Source: Microbacterium sp. (GTDB taxonomy: Bacteria; Actinomycetota; Actinomycetes; Actinomycetales; Microbacteriaceae). From it: a stretch of DNA of 64,000 nucleotides. The notes under the pieces were generated by a model, which did not search any database, was not told where the DNA came from, and was given only the letters and a program-made list of their open reading frames with translations. Positions 34,791-43,058 of the stretch are shown piece by piece; within the stretch, counting starts at the first letter, position 1; each line of letters begins with the position of its first letter. The position numbers and the translations under genes are program-made. Where the stretch lies: assembly GCA_031277945.1 (NCBI GenBank), contig JAITLK010000002.1, forward strand, positions 186,001-250,000, read 5' to 3'.

Positions 34791-35609
34791 TCAGTTACCG
34801 AACCACTCGGCTTCGAGCTTGTCCAAGTCGCCCGAGCTCTTCAGCTCGCCGAGCGTCTTGTTGACCGCGGCCAGCATGTCGGCGTTGCCCTTGGGTACGG
34901 CGATTCCGAGCTGCTCACCGGTCTTGATCTCCTCGACCACCTCGAAGTCGCTCTCGCCCTTGATGGCGAACTTGAGCACCGACTGGTTGCCGAGCGAACC
35001 CGCCGTGGCGCCCGACTTCAGCGACTGGATCTGCAGACCGGAGTCCTCGTAGCCGATGGTGGACAGCCCGTTCTCCTGCCCATAGGCCTCGCCGGTCGTC
35101 GCCGTCTGCACGCCGATGTCCTTGCCCTTCGCGGTGTCGATCGACGTGATGCCCGAGTCCTTCTTGGCGATGAGCACCAGGTCATCGTCGTAGTAGGGGT
35201 CCGAGAAGTCGACGTTCTGCTTGCGCTCGTCGGTGATTGAGATGGACGACGCCGCGATGTCGCAGTCGGTCTTGAACAGACCGGACGTGATCGCATCGAA
35301 CGAGGAGTCGACGACGTTGAGCTCCAGACCCAGGTCCTCGGCGATCGCTGCGGTGATGTCGATGTCGAAACCGACCGCCTTGCCGTCCTTCATGGACTCG
35401 AAGGGCTCGTAGGGGATGTCTGAGCAGACGGTGAGCTTGCCGTCGACGACGGTCTTCAGGCCGCTGCCCGTGCCGGCATCAGTACCGGACGACGCCGTCG
35501 AACCGGTGTCGCCACCGGCATCCGTGCCGCCGGTGCTGCAACCGGTGAGTGCGAGCGAGCCGGCTGCGGTGAGCACGGCGATCGCGAGAAGGGACTGACG
35601 CAACTTCAT
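34791..35609 (-). CDS. Amino-acid ABC transporter substrate-binding lipoprotein
   Basis: A 272-residue type-3 solute-binding lipoprotein. The signal peptide RQSLLAIAVLTAAGSLAL ends in lipobox LTGC, lipidated at Cys24, with a Gly/Ser/Thr linker to about 48. KLTVCSDIPYEPFESMKDGKAVGFDIDITAAIAEDLG is the standard family-3 opening, and DIAASSISITDERKQNVDFSDPYYDD follows. It captures a polar amino acid at the outer membrane face of the cell membrane. The ATG has AGAGGT upstream. First gene of the import operon. Confidence 0.93.
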   Translation of the reverse strand: MKLRQSLLAIAVLTAAGSLALTGCSTGGTDAGGDTGSTASSGTDAGTGSGLKTVVDGKLTVCSDIPYEPFESMKDGKAVGFDIDITAAIAEDLGLELNVVDSSFDAITSGLFKTDCDIAASSISITDERKQNVDFSDPYYDDDLVLIAKKDSGITSIDTAKGKDIGVQTATTGEAYGQENGLSTIGYEDSGLQIQSLKSGATAGSLGNQSVLKFAIKGESDFEVVEEIKTGEQLGIAVPKGNADMLAAVNKTLGELKSSGDLDKLEAEWFGN

Positions 35610-35649
35610 GGTGTACCTCTTGCGTGATCATCGGGAGATTTGTTGCCTG

Positions 35650-35655
35650 AGCATA
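35650..35655 (-). promoter_or_regulatory. -10 element for the amino-acid ABC operon
   Basis: Reverse-strand TATGCT giving a leader of about 34 bases that includes the AGAGGT ribosome site of the binding-protein gene. Confidence 0.45.
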
Positions 35656-35668
35656 GCGGCACCCATCG

Positions 35669-35689
35669 CCCGCACGCGTTACGTGCGGG
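35669..35689 (-). terminator. Small hairpin after the SDR gene
   Basis: An 8-bp GC-rich stem (35669-35676 with 35682-35689) around a 5-base loop, downstream of the SDR gene and just upstream of the ABC operon promoter. Confidence 0.5.
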
Positions 35690-35727
35690 TCTCGATCAGG
35701 TTTCGGTCCACCCTGAGCGGTCGAGGA

Positions 35728-36444
35728 TCAGCGAAGTTCCGTGCGCGGGCGCACCCACACTTCCGTGATCTGGGCGTCCGCCGGCGCGTCGATCACGTGC
35801 CGCACCGAGCGTGCCACGGTCGCGGGGAGGATGCGACGGCCGTCCTCGTCGCGGGTCAGGCCTTCGGCTGCCAGGGCGCCGGCGGTGGCCGTGGGGCCCG
35901 GGGCGACGGTGCTGACCCGGACGCCGTCGGCTTCGGTTTCCTGACGGAGCGCATCGGCATACGCCTGGAGCGCATGTTTCGTCGCGCCGTACACGACGTG
36001 GCCGGCGGCCGCGCGTCGTGAGGCCCCGGATCCGATGAACACCACCGTCCCGCGCGTGTCGCGCAGCCGCGGAAGAAGCACGCGCGTCAGCTCGGCCGGC
36101 GCCACCACGTTCACATCGAGCAGCTCGCGCCACAGGTCAACGGTCGCGTCTACTGCCGTGGTGTGGGGGAGCAGTGCCGCGCCGTGCACGACCGCATCGA
36201 CGCGGGGGATTCCGGCCAGCGCCCCCTCGATGGCTGCCGGGTCGCCCAGATCGAGAACGAGCGGAATGATCGCCCCGTCCGCGGCGCGCGACGCCACCTG
36301 AGCCAGGCGCCTGTCGTCGCGCCCGATCGCGATGACGGTCCTGTCTTGCGCCAGGTCGACCGCGATCTCCGCGCCGATCCCGGAGGAGGCTCCTGTCACG
36401 ACGACAAGCGGGTGGGTGGGGTCGAGGTCAGCGAGAACAGACAT
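35728..36444 (-). CDS. Short-chain dehydrogenase/reductase
   Basis: A 238-residue classical SDR. The cofactor loop is VVTGASSGIGAEIAVDLAQD near the N-terminus, with IAIGRDDRRL suggesting NADP preference (Arg after the second strand). FIGSGASRR carries the catalytic Ser region and VYGATKHALQAYADALRQE holds the YxxxK catalytic pair. APGPTATAG is the PG motif. The substrate is unknown. The ATG is placed by a leaderless TAGCGT. It is upstream of, but separate from, the amino-acid ABC operon. Confidence 0.9.
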   Translation of the reverse strand: MSVLADLDPTHPLVVVTGASSGIGAEIAVDLAQDRTVIAIGRDDRRLAQVASRAADGAIIPLVLDLGDPAAIEGALAGIPRVDAVVHGAALLPHTTAVDATVDLWRELLDVNVVAPAELTRVLLPRLRDTRGTVVFIGSGASRRAAAGHVVYGATKHALQAYADALRQETEADGVRVSTVAPGPTATAGALAAEGLTRDEDGRRILPATVARSVRHVIDAPADAQITEVWVRPRTELR

Positions 36445-36450
36445 GCCTTG

Positions 36451-36456
36451 ACGCTA
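36451..36456 (-). promoter_or_regulatory. -10 element, leaderless promoter of the SDR gene
   Basis: Reverse-strand TAGCGT followed by 6 bases and ATG 36444. A TGACGC/GCGTCA dyad (36476-36490) lies over the expected -35 region. Confidence 0.6.
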
Positions 36457-36529
36457 GCGCGGGCGTCGTGGGAACTGACGCGGGGCGTCATATTCCTGAA
36501 CGAAACGACATCGTCACCGAGACGAAGAA

Positions 36530-36561
36530 CGCCCCGATCCGGGTGGAGCCGAATCGGGGCG
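36530..36561 (-). terminator. Terminator after tRNA-Gly
   Basis: A 9-bp perfect outer stem (36530-36538 with 36553-36561) followed on the reverse strand by GTTCTTCGT, directly downstream of tRNA-Gly. Confidence 0.7.
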
Positions 36562-36564
36562 AAG

Positions 36565-36635
36565 AGGGGATGACGGGAATCGAACCCGCGTGACCAGTTT
36601 GGAAGACTGGGGCTCTACCATTGAGCTACATCCCC
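36565..36635 (-). tRNA. tRNA-Gly (TCC)
   Basis: On the reverse strand, acceptor arms GGGGATG and CATCCCC pair perfectly. The D arm is AGCTCAATGGTAGAGC-like, the anticodon arm CCAGT-CTTCCAA-ACTGG has anticodon TCC, and the T arm has CGGGTTCGATTCCCG. CCA is not encoded. Reads GGA codons. Confidence 0.95.
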
Positions 36636-36764
36636 GCACTGCAGCAGCAGCGGGACCACTCTACCTGATCCCGATGCCTGCTCTCGCACATGGCCGACGG
36701 CCGGGCGAGTCGAGGTGAGAATCGCCCGGCAACGGGGGTGTGAACCGGAGCCCACCTCGTCGGC

Positions 36765-36770
36765 TAGACT
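36765..36770 (+). promoter_or_regulatory. -10 element for tRNA-Pro, possibly also tig
   Basis: TAGACT about 40 bases before the mature tRNA-Pro 5' end. No better promoter was seen between tRNA-Pro and tig. The rest of the 175-base gap between the two tRNAs shows no gene. Confidence 0.5.
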
Positions 36771-36810
36771 TTTGGAGGCCGTTTCGTGCCCGCGCGCAGG
36801 CGTGGAATCC

Positions 36811-36887
36811 CGGGGCGTAGCTCAGCTTGGTAGAGCGCCCGCTTTGGGAGCGGGAGGTCGCAGGTTCAAATCCTGTCGCCCCGACCA
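36811..36887 (+). tRNA. tRNA-Pro (TGG)
   Basis: Acceptor arms CGGGGCG and CGCCCCG pair perfectly, the D arm is GCTCAGCTTGGTAGAGC, the anticodon arm is CCCGC-TTTGGGA-GCGGG with anticodon TGG, and the T arm has CAGGTTCAAATCCTG. ACCA is encoded. It lies 78 bases upstream of tig on the same strand. Confidence 0.96.
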
Positions 36888-36965
36888 ACGGCCCCCTCAA
36901 GACTCAGCACGAAGAACCCGCACGTCCACGCGTGCGGGAACGCTACAAGGAAGAGACGCACAAGC

Positions 36966-38438
36966 ATGGTGAAGAGCACCGTCGAGAAGCTCAGCCCGAC
37001 CCGGGTGAAGCTGCACATCACGGTCACGCCCGAGGAGCTTCAGCCCTCGATCAAGCACGCCTATGAGCACATCGCCCAGGACGTGCAGATCCCCGGCTTC
37101 CGTAAGGGCAAGGTGCCCGCTCCGATCATCGACCAGCGCATCGGCCGTGGCGCCGTCATCGAGCACGCCGTCAACGAGGGGCTCGACACCTTCTACCGTG
37201 AGGCCGTCACCGCTCACGAGGTGCGCATCGTCGGACGTCCCGCTGCGGAGATCATCGAGTGGCCGGCGGAGAAGGACTTCTCCGGCGACCTGATCGTCGA
37301 CGTCGAGGTCGACGTCGTTCCCGACTTCGAGCTGCCGGAGCTGTCGGGCATCACCCTGACGGTCGACGCCGTCGAGGTGGACGAGAACGCCGTGTCCGAG
37401 GAGCTGGACCGCCTGCGCAGCCGTTTCGGCACGCTCGTGACGGTCGACCGCCCCGCGAAGTCGGGCGACTTCGTCGAGCTCGACCTGGTCGCCACGATCG
37501 ATGGCAACGAGATCGATCGCGCCGAGGGAGTGTCCTACGAGGTCGGCTCGGGTGAGCTGCTCGAGGGCACCGACGAGGCTGTGGAGTCGCTCACCGCAGG
37601 CGAGGACACCACGTTCCGCTCCAAGCTGATCGGCGGCGAGCACGCGGGCTCCGAGGCCGAGGTCTCGCTCACCGTCAAGGCCGTCAAGGAGCGCGAGCTG
37701 CCCGAGGCCGACGACGACTTCGCTCAGATCGCCAGCGAGTTCGACACGATCGCCGAGCTGCGCGAGAGCCTGAAGGAGCGCGTCGCTTCGCAGGGCGCCT
37801 TCTCGCAGGGCTCCGCAGCGCGCGACAAGCTGGTCGAGGCGCTCATCGAAGCCACCGACATCCCTGTTCCCGCTGCCCTCGTCGAGGACCAGGTGCACCA
37901 GCACCTGGAGCAGGAGGGACGCCTGGAGGATGACGAGCACCGTGCCGAGGTGACCGAGGCGAGCGAGAAGCAGTTCCGCACGCAGGTCATCCTCGACCGC
38001 ATCGCCGAGCAGTCCAAGGTGCAGGTGTCGCAGGACGAGCTGACCCAGTACCTCGTTCAGTCCGCTGCCCAGTACGGCATGGCGCCGCAGGAGTTCGTCG
38101 AGGTCCTCCAGCAGGGCAACCAGCTGCCCTCACTGGTCGGTGAGGTTGCGCGCAACAAGGCGCTCGCCGTCGCGCTGGGCAAGGTCACGGTCGTCGACAC
38201 CGACGGCAAGGCCGTCGACCTCAGCGACTTCGTCGCGGTCGAGGACGAGGCTGACGAGACCGCCGCGGATGAGGCGCCCGCCGAGGAGAAGCCGGCGAAG
38301 AAGGCCCCCGCCAAGAAGGCTCCGGCCAAGAAGGCGGCGGCGGCCGACGAGGCAGCGGCCGAGGAGAAGCCGGCCAAGAAGGCTCCGGCCAAGAAGGCGC
38401 CCGCCAAGAAGGCAGCGCCCAAGAAGGACGCCGAGTAA
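36966..38438 (+). CDS. tig: Trigger factor
   Basis: Ribosome-associated chaperone and peptidyl-prolyl isomerase, 490 residues. The ribosome-binding signature GFRKGKVP is at 44-51, the FKBP-like PPIase domain spans about 155-240 ([16 protein letters not shown]), and the helical chaperone arms follow to about 420. The C-terminus is a Lys/Ala/Pro low-complexity tail: an 18-residue block [18 protein letters not shown] occurs twice (440-457 and 466-483), histone H1-like and not part of the E. coli protein. It precedes the clpP1-clpP2-clpX block, the usual tig-clp neighbourhood. Confidence 0.96.
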   Translation: MVKSTVEKLSPTRVKLHITVTPEELQPSIKHAYEHIAQDVQIPGFRKGKVPAPIIDQRIGRGAVIEHAVNEGLDTFYREAVTAHEVRIVGRPAAEIIEWPAEKDFSGDLIVDVEVDVVPDFELPELSGITLTVDAVEVDENAVSEELDRLRSRFGTLVTVDRPAKSGDFVELDLVATIDGNEIDRAEGVSYEVGSGELLEGTDEAVESLTAGEDTTFRSKLIGGEHAGSEAEVSLTVKAVKERELPEADDDFAQIASEFDTIAELRESLKERVASQGAFSQGSAARDKLVEALIEATDIPVPAALVEDQVHQHLEQEGRLEDDEHRAEVTEASEKQFRTQVILDRIAEQSKVQVSQDELTQYLVQSAAQYGMAPQEFVEVLQQGNQLPSLVGEVARNKALAVALGKVTVVDTDGKAVDLSDFVAVEDEADETAADEAPAEEKPAKKAPAKKAPAKKAAAADEAAAEEKPAKKAPAKKAPAKKAAPKKDAE

Positions 38439-38453
38439 TCACGCACGAGTGAT

Positions 38454-38486
38454 CGAGGGGTGGATGACGATGTCATCCACCCCTCG
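38454..38486 (+). terminator. Terminator after tig
   Basis: A 15-bp perfect stem (38454-38468 with 38472-38486) with a very tight loop, just after the tig stop. Confidence 0.82.
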
Positions 38487-38506
38487 TCGTATCCGAGGAG
38501 GAGAAG

Positions 38507-39010
38507 ATGATCGAGATCGATTCGGCGGAGTTCGCCGCCTGGCAGCTGCGCGTGGATGCCGTGTGGCAGGATCGCTCCCTCTCGGATGAGGAGCGGACCG
38601 AGCGGATCGACCAGCTCGCCACGGAACTGGGCGGTGAGCACCCGGTGGCTCTCTTCGAGCGGGCCGGGGCGCGTGACAGCGCCGGGGCAGAGGAGGACGC
38701 GGAGCCGCTCTACCGCGCCGCGCTCGCCGCCGGACTCGATCCCCGCCGTCGCACGCGCGCGGTCATCCAGCTCGCCAGCACGATTCGCAATCTGGGCAAG
38801 GTCGACGAGGCGCTTGCTCTGCTGGCGGCCGAGTACGACCTCACCCGCGGGGGAGTCCTTCATGATGAGGCCTCCGCCTTCTACGCGCTGGCACTCGCCT
38901 CGGCCGGTCAGTCGAACGACGCCCTCGCGGTCGCCCTCACGGCGCTCGCACCCCATCTGGAGCTCTATCAGCGCTCGGTGACCGGGTACGCGGCACAGTT
39001 GCGCGACTGA
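38507..39010 (+). CDS. TPR-type helical repeat protein
   Basis: A 167-residue soluble helical protein resembling the TPR_5 tetratricopeptide group found in actinobacteria and Bacillus. Helix pairs are visible in AGARDSAGAEEDAEPLYRAALAAGL, RTRAVIQLASTIRNLGKVDEALALL, and DEASAFYALALASAGQSNDALAVALTAL. It would be a protein-protein interaction scaffold; the partner is unknown. The ribosome site GAGGAGGAGAAG is directly before the ATG. Its position between tig and clpP suggests a possible link with protein folding, by context only. Confidence 0.8.
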   Translation: MIEIDSAEFAAWQLRVDAVWQDRSLSDEERTERIDQLATELGGEHPVALFERAGARDSAGAEEDAEPLYRAALAAGLDPRRRTRAVIQLASTIRNLGKVDEALALLAAEYDLTRGGVLHDEASAFYALALASAGQSNDALAVALTALAPHLELYQRSVTGYAAQLRD

Positions 39011-39067
39011 GGGCGCCACGCACGTCTGCCGACGGCGAACACGGCCGGTGCCGCCCGAGCGCGCCGG

Positions 39068-39073
39068 TAGATT
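39068..39073 (+). promoter_or_regulatory. -10 element for clpP1-clpP2
   Basis: TAGATT, giving a leader of about 24 bases with the ribosome site GGGAG before the clpP1 ATG. Confidence 0.55.
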
Positions 39074-39103
39074 CGTTATCACCAACACGAAACGGGAGCA
39101 CTC

Positions 39104-39688
39104 ATGGCTGAACCCCTCATGGCGACCAGCGTCTTCGACCGGTTGCTGAAGGACCGCATCATCTGGCTCGGCGCCGAAGTCCGCGACGAGAACGCCAACG
39201 AGATCTGCGCCAAGATCCTGCTGCTCGCGGCCGAGGACCCCAACAAGGACATCTACCTCTACATCAACTCGCCCGGCGGCTCGATCACCGCGGGTATGGC
39301 GATCTACGACACGATGCAGTTCGTGCCCAACGACATCGTCACCGTCGGCATCGGCATGGCCGCATCGATGGGACAGCTGCTGCTGACCAGCGGCACCAAG
39401 GGCAAGCGCTACATCACCCCGAACGCCCGCGTGCTGCTGCACCAGCCGCACGGTGGCTTCGGCGGCACGGCGAGTGACATCCAGACCCAGGCGCAGCTCA
39501 TCATCTCGATGAAGAACCGCCTCGCCGAGATCACCGCAGCTCAGACCGGCAAGTCCGTCGAGCAGATCAACGAGGACGGCGACCGCGACCGCTGGTTCAC
39601 CGCCGAGGAGGCGCTGGAGTACGGCTTCGTCGACCACATCCGCGAGCACGCAACCGACGTGCACGGCGGCGGCGGAACCCAGGCCTGA
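39104..39688 (+). CDS. clpP1: ATP-dependent Clp protease proteolytic subunit 1
   Basis: Serine peptidase subunit of the Clp protease barrel, 194 residues. The catalytic triad is Ser88 (GMAASMGQ), His113 (LLHQPHGG) and Asp162 (DRDRW), with the spacing of E. coli ClpP. In actinobacteria ClpP1 and ClpP2 form a mixed two-ring tetradecamer that is usually essential. It is followed 22 bases later by clpP2 in the same operon. The short C-terminal tail is Gly-rich. Confidence 0.96.
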   Translation: MAEPLMATSVFDRLLKDRIIWLGAEVRDENANEICAKILLLAAEDPNKDIYLYINSPGGSITAGMAIYDTMQFVPNDIVTVGIGMAASMGQLLLTSGTKGKRYITPNARVLLHQPHGGFGGTASDIQTQAQLIISMKNRLAEITAAQTGKSVEQINEDGDRDRWFTAEEALEYGFVDHIREHATDVHGGGGTQA

Positions 39689-39710
39689 GACCGAGAGAAG
39701 GAACACTCCT

Positions 39711-40376
39711 ATGAACATGCCGACCTTCGGCCTCCCGCAGGGCGTGGCAATGCCGTCCTCGCGCTACATCCTCCCGCAGTACGAGGAGCGCACGGCGTAC
39801 GGTTACAAGCGCCAGGACCCCTACAACAAGCTGTTCGAAGACCGCGTGATCTTCCTCGGCGTGCAGGTGGACGACGCGTCCGCCGATGACGTGATGGCCC
39901 AGCTGCTCGTGCTGGAGAGCCAGGATGCCGACCGCGACATCACGATGTACATCAACTCGCCGGGCGGATCTTTCACGGCGATGACGGCGATCTACGACAC
40001 CATGCAGTACGTCGCGCCTGACATCCAGACCGTGGTACTCGGACAGGCTGCGTCCGCGGCCTCTGTGCTGCTGGCTGCGGGAACGCCCGGCAAGCGTCTG
40101 GCGCTGCCGAACGCCCGTGTGCTGATGCACCAGCCCGCTGTCGGCGAGGCCGGACACGGTCAGGCATCGGACATCGAGATCCAGGCGGCGGAGATCCTCC
40201 GCATGCGCACCTGGCTCGAGGAGACGATGGCTCGCCACACCGGTCGCCCGGCCGCTGAGGTCCACAAGGACATCGACCGCGACAAGATCCTCTCCGCGCA
40301 GCAGGCGCTGGAGTACGGGATCGTGGACCAGGTCCTCACGTCGCGTAAGCGCGCGACGCCCGCACTCACCAAGTGA
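39711..40376 (+). CDS. clpP2: ATP-dependent Clp protease proteolytic subunit 2
   Basis: Second ClpP subunit, 221 residues, with an N-terminal extension ([20 protein letters not shown]) that is longer than in ClpP1 and may be a propeptide. Catalytic residues are Ser115 (GQAASAAS), His140 (VLMHQPA) and Asp189 (KDIDRDK). In related actinobacteria the ClpP2 ring is the one that docks the ClpX or ClpC hexamer. The operon ends in a hairpin before clpX. Confidence 0.96.
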   Translation: MNMPTFGLPQGVAMPSSRYILPQYEERTAYGYKRQDPYNKLFEDRVIFLGVQVDDASADDVMAQLLVLESQDADRDITMYINSPGGSFTAMTAIYDTMQYVAPDIQTVVLGQAASAASVLLAAGTPGKRLALPNARVLMHQPAVGEAGHGQASDIEIQAAEILRMRTWLEETMARHTGRPAAEVHKDIDRDKILSAQQALEYGIVDQVLTSRKRATPALTK

Positions 40377-40382
40377 GTTCCC

Positions 40383-40415
40383 ACGGATGCCCGGCCCTCG
40401 TGGTCGGGCATCCGT
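40383..40415 (+). terminator. Terminator after clpP1-clpP2
   Basis: An 11-bp perfect stem (40383-40393 with 40405-40415) followed by CGTTT, separating the clpP operon from clpX, which has its own -10. Confidence 0.8.
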
Positions 40416-40457
40416 CGTTTCATGTCGGATATCCCCTCGGATGTCCGAGGGTGCGGT

Positions 40458-40463
40458 TAGGCT
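40458..40463 (+). promoter_or_regulatory. -10 element for clpX
   Basis: TAGGCT with a leader of about 22 bases that contains the AGGGAGG ribosome site. Confidence 0.55.
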
Positions 40464-40491
40464 CGAAGCAATCGTTGATCAGGGAGGCGAC

Positions 40492-41760
40492 ATGGCACGG
40501 ATCGGTGAAAGCGCCGATGTCTTCAAGTGCTCGTTCTGCGGAAAGAGCCAGAAGCAGGTGCAACAGCTGATCGCCGGACCCGGCGTCTACATCTGCGACG
40601 AGTGCGTGGAGCTGTGCAACGAGATCATCGAGGAGCGGATGGCGGAGTCCGCCTCCGGCACAGTGGCGGAGTTCGATCTGCCCAAGCCTCGGGAGATCTT
40701 CTCGTTCCTCGACGAGTACGTCATCGGCCAGCTGCAGGCGAAGCGTGCACTCTCGGTGGCGGTGTACAACCACTACAAGCGCGTGCGTGCCCGCAGCGCG
40801 CTTCAGCCGGCCGAGCAGAAGGCCGACGACATCGAGATCGCGAAGAGCAATATCTTGATGATCGGCCCCACCGGCTGCGGGAAGACCTATCTCGCTCAGA
40901 CGCTCGCCAAGAGGCTGAACGTCCCCTTTGCTGTGGCCGACGCCACGGCTCTCACCGAGGCGGGCTATGTGGGCGAGGATGTGGAGAACATCCTTCTCAA
41001 GCTCATCCAGGCAGCGGACTACGACGTCAAGCGTGCCGAGACCGGAATCATCTACATCGACGAGGTCGACAAGATCGCCCGCAAAGCCGAGAACCCGTCG
41101 ATCACGCGCGACGTGTCGGGGGAGGGCGTGCAGCAGGCCCTGCTGAAGATCCTCGAAGGCACGGTGGCATCCGTGCCCCCGCAGGGCGGACGCAAGCATC
41201 CGCATCAGGAATTCATCCAGATCGACACCACGAACGTGCTGTTCATCGTGGCCGGGGCATTCGCCGGGCTGGAGGACATCGTCTCCTCTCGCGTGGGCAA
41301 GCACGGCGTGGGCTTCGGTGCCCCGCTGCAGGATAAGAGCGCAACTCAGGACATCTTCGCGGACGTGCTTCCGGAGGACCTGCACAAGTTCGGGCTCATC
41401 CCGGAGTTCATCGGGCGTCTGCCCGTGGTGGCCTCGGTGTCGCCGCTGGACCAGGAGGCGCTGATGGAGATCCTCACGGTCCCGCGCAACGCCCTTGTGA
41501 AGCAGTACCAGCGCATGTTCGAACTGGATGGTGTGGAGCTCGACTTCGATGAGGACGCCCTGCGCGCGATCGCTGACCTCGCCGTCGAACGAAAGACGGG
41601 AGCGCGCGGCCTTCGCGCCATCCTCGAAGACGTGCTCGGGCCCATCATGTTCGAGATCCCCTCGGCCGACGACGTGGCCAAGGTGATCGTGACTCGTGCT
41701 GCGGTCGACGAGGGCGATGCCCCCACGGTGATCCTCAAGGAGAACCGCAAGAGCGCATGA
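40492..41760 (+). CDS. clpX: ATP-dependent Clp protease ATP-binding subunit ClpX
   Basis: AAA+ unfoldase that feeds substrates to ClpP, 422 residues. The N-terminal zinc-binding domain has Cys13, Cys16, Cys35 and Cys38. Walker A GPTGCGKT is at 125-132, the pore loop GYVG at 158-161, Walker [11 protein letters not shown] follows, and [21 protein letters not shown] is the sensor region. The ATG has AGGGAGG 6 bases upstream. The stop overlaps the next gene as ATGA, coupling it to a SUKH-like protein. Confidence 0.97.
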   Translation: MARIGESADVFKCSFCGKSQKQVQQLIAGPGVYICDECVELCNEIIEERMAESASGTVAEFDLPKPREIFSFLDEYVIGQLQAKRALSVAVYNHYKRVRARSALQPAEQKADDIEIAKSNILMIGPTGCGKTYLAQTLAKRLNVPFAVADATALTEAGYVGEDVENILLKLIQAADYDVKRAETGIIYIDEVDKIARKAENPSITRDVSGEGVQQALLKILEGTVASVPPQGGRKHPHQEFIQIDTTNVLFIVAGAFAGLEDIVSSRVGKHGVGFGAPLQDKSATQDIFADVLPEDLHKFGLIPEFIGRLPVVASVSPLDQEALMEILTVPRNALVKQYQRMFELDGVELDFDEDALRAIADLAVERKTGARGLRAILEDVLGPIMFEIPSADDVAKVIVTRAAVDEGDAPTVILKENRKSA

Positions 41761-42404
41761 ACGGACGCTATGGGGCTATCCGCGAACTCTGGGAGGTCGA
41801 TCCTGGGGAGCGCATCGGGTACTCCGGCGACGTCCTCGATGACTGGCAGCGCCGCTTCGGTGATGTGCCGGGTGCGCTTCGCGAGTACTACACGACTCTC
41901 GGCGCCCACATCGCGTTGAATCACACGCAGGACCAGCTGGTGGCGCCGGCGGATACTCCCGGCACCGTCTACCGGATGGACGGTGACGACGCCACCGACG
42001 TCCTCGTGTTCTATGTCGAGAATCAGCTCGCCCTGCAGTGGGGCGTCCTCGCGGGCGATTGTGCCGAGGACGATCCGACGGTGCACGTGCTGGTCGGTGA
42101 GGACTGGGAGGGCACGGGCGATTCCGTGAGCGGCTTCCTTACCGCCCAGGCACATCTGCAGCGGCTGTACGCGTATGAGGACTGGAGCGAGGAGTTCCTC
42201 GCGATCGACGACCAGGGACTGGCGCGGCTGCGGGAGTTCCTTCCCGCACGCGGAGTCGTGGCGGATCTGTATGGGGGCGTGGAGTTCTTCGGCGGTCCGG
42301 GCGTGCTGCTCGCGTACTTCCGCGACAGCTCCTCGGTCGTCTTCGGGTGCGCCGATTCGCACCTGGTGGACTCGCTGTTCGCCTACTTCGCGCGCAGCGG
42401 CTGA
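41757..42404 (+). CDS. SMI1/KNR4 (SUKH)-like protein coupled to clpX
   Basis: A 215-residue soluble protein I place tentatively in the SUKH superfamily. The region [29 protein letters not shown] resembles the SUKH entry helix (E-x-x-G-x-x-P-x-x-L-x-x-F/Y-Y-x-x-x-G), followed by beta-rich [22 protein letters not shown] proteins are often immunity proteins or scaffolds; no toxin gene is nearby. A 4-base ATGA overlap with clpX implies translational coupling, so a ClpX-linked role is possible. Family assignment is by eye only. Confidence 0.6.
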   Translation: MNGRYGAIRELWEVDPGERIGYSGDVLDDWQRRFGDVPGALREYYTTLGAHIALNHTQDQLVAPADTPGTVYRMDGDDATDVLVFYVENQLALQWGVLAGDCAEDDPTVHVLVGEDWEGTGDSVSGFLTAQAHLQRLYAYEDWSEEFLAIDDQGLARLREFLPARGVVADLYGGVEFFGGPGVLLAYFRDSSSVVFGCADSHLVDSLFAYFARSG

Positions 42405-42506
42405 CATCGAGCGTCGGTCCAGAGCCGCCACAGCCGGGATGACGTATGCCGGGGCGCACGGGTCCTGTCGGTCGCGCGCGGCGCCCGGCCGTCGACGTCG
42501 TCCGAG

Positions 42507-43004
42507 TCAGTGGAGCGGGAGCATCAGATCGGTGCGCAGTTCCTCGGGCGGCGTCGAGGAAGGGTCACTGACGTAGACCTCGGTCCAGTCGCCGCGCGCC
42601 TGACCCTGTGCGGACGCGAACTCGGCGAGCGTCGCCCATGCCGAGGGGAGGCGATTGAAGGGGCCGACCGCGGATAGGATCGCCGTTCGGGCAGCCGGAA
42701 TGGCACCGGTGGTCACCGTGAGATCGCCCGTCGCGTAGATGGTCGGCATTCCTTCTACCGGAAATCCCACCTCGAGGTCGAACTCGCCTTGCGGGTCGCC
42801 GAGGTACCGGCCGAACGGAGCTCCGTTCGGCGTCATCGCGCCTTCGGCGATGGCCTGGCGAAGCGCGCCGAACGCGCCGTCATAGATCGAGGACAGCGCC
42901 GCCATCGTGATGCCGCGGAAGCGGATCACAGCGGTGGCGATCTCGGAGACCTCCAGGATCGTTGGGGCAGTGAACGGTTCGCGCGAAGCGGGTAGCAGGG
43001 TCAT
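42507..43004 (-). CDS. GyrI-like effector-binding domain protein
   Basis: A 165-residue stand-alone small-molecule-binding domain of the GyrI/SOUL-like effector-binding type. ATAVIRFRGITMAALSSIYDGAFGALRQAIAEGAM matches the first half (strand, then helix), APFGRYLGDPQGEFDLEVGFPVEG the central part, and DWTEVYVSDPSSTPPEELRTDLMLPL the C-terminal strand with its conserved acidic residue. There is no DNA-binding domain. Members bind drugs or hydrophobic compounds, or hydrolyse cyclopropanes. The ATG has GAGAGGA 6 bases upstream. Confidence 0.82.
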   Translation of the reverse strand: MTLLPASREPFTAPTILEVSEIATAVIRFRGITMAALSSIYDGAFGALRQAIAEGAMTPNGAPFGRYLGDPQGEFDLEVGFPVEGMPTIYATGDLTVTTGAIPAARTAILSAVGPFNRLPSAWATLAEFASAQGQARGDWTEVYVSDPSSTPPEELRTDLMLPLH

Positions 43005-43026
43005 CGTCGTCCTCTCTCAGCGCCCG

Positions 43027-43032
43027 ACACTA
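43027..43032 (-). promoter_or_regulatory. -10 element for the GyrI-like gene
   Basis: Reverse-strand TAGTGT, giving a leader of about 16 bases with the GAGAGGA ribosome site. Confidence 0.45.
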
Positions 43033-43058
43033 CGGGATGAGCGACGCCCACGGAAGTC

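Noticed and set aside
39011..39067. ClgR-type operator upstream of clpP1
   Set aside because: A TTCGCC stretch occurs on the reverse strand, but the second half (GCG at the right spacing) is missing.
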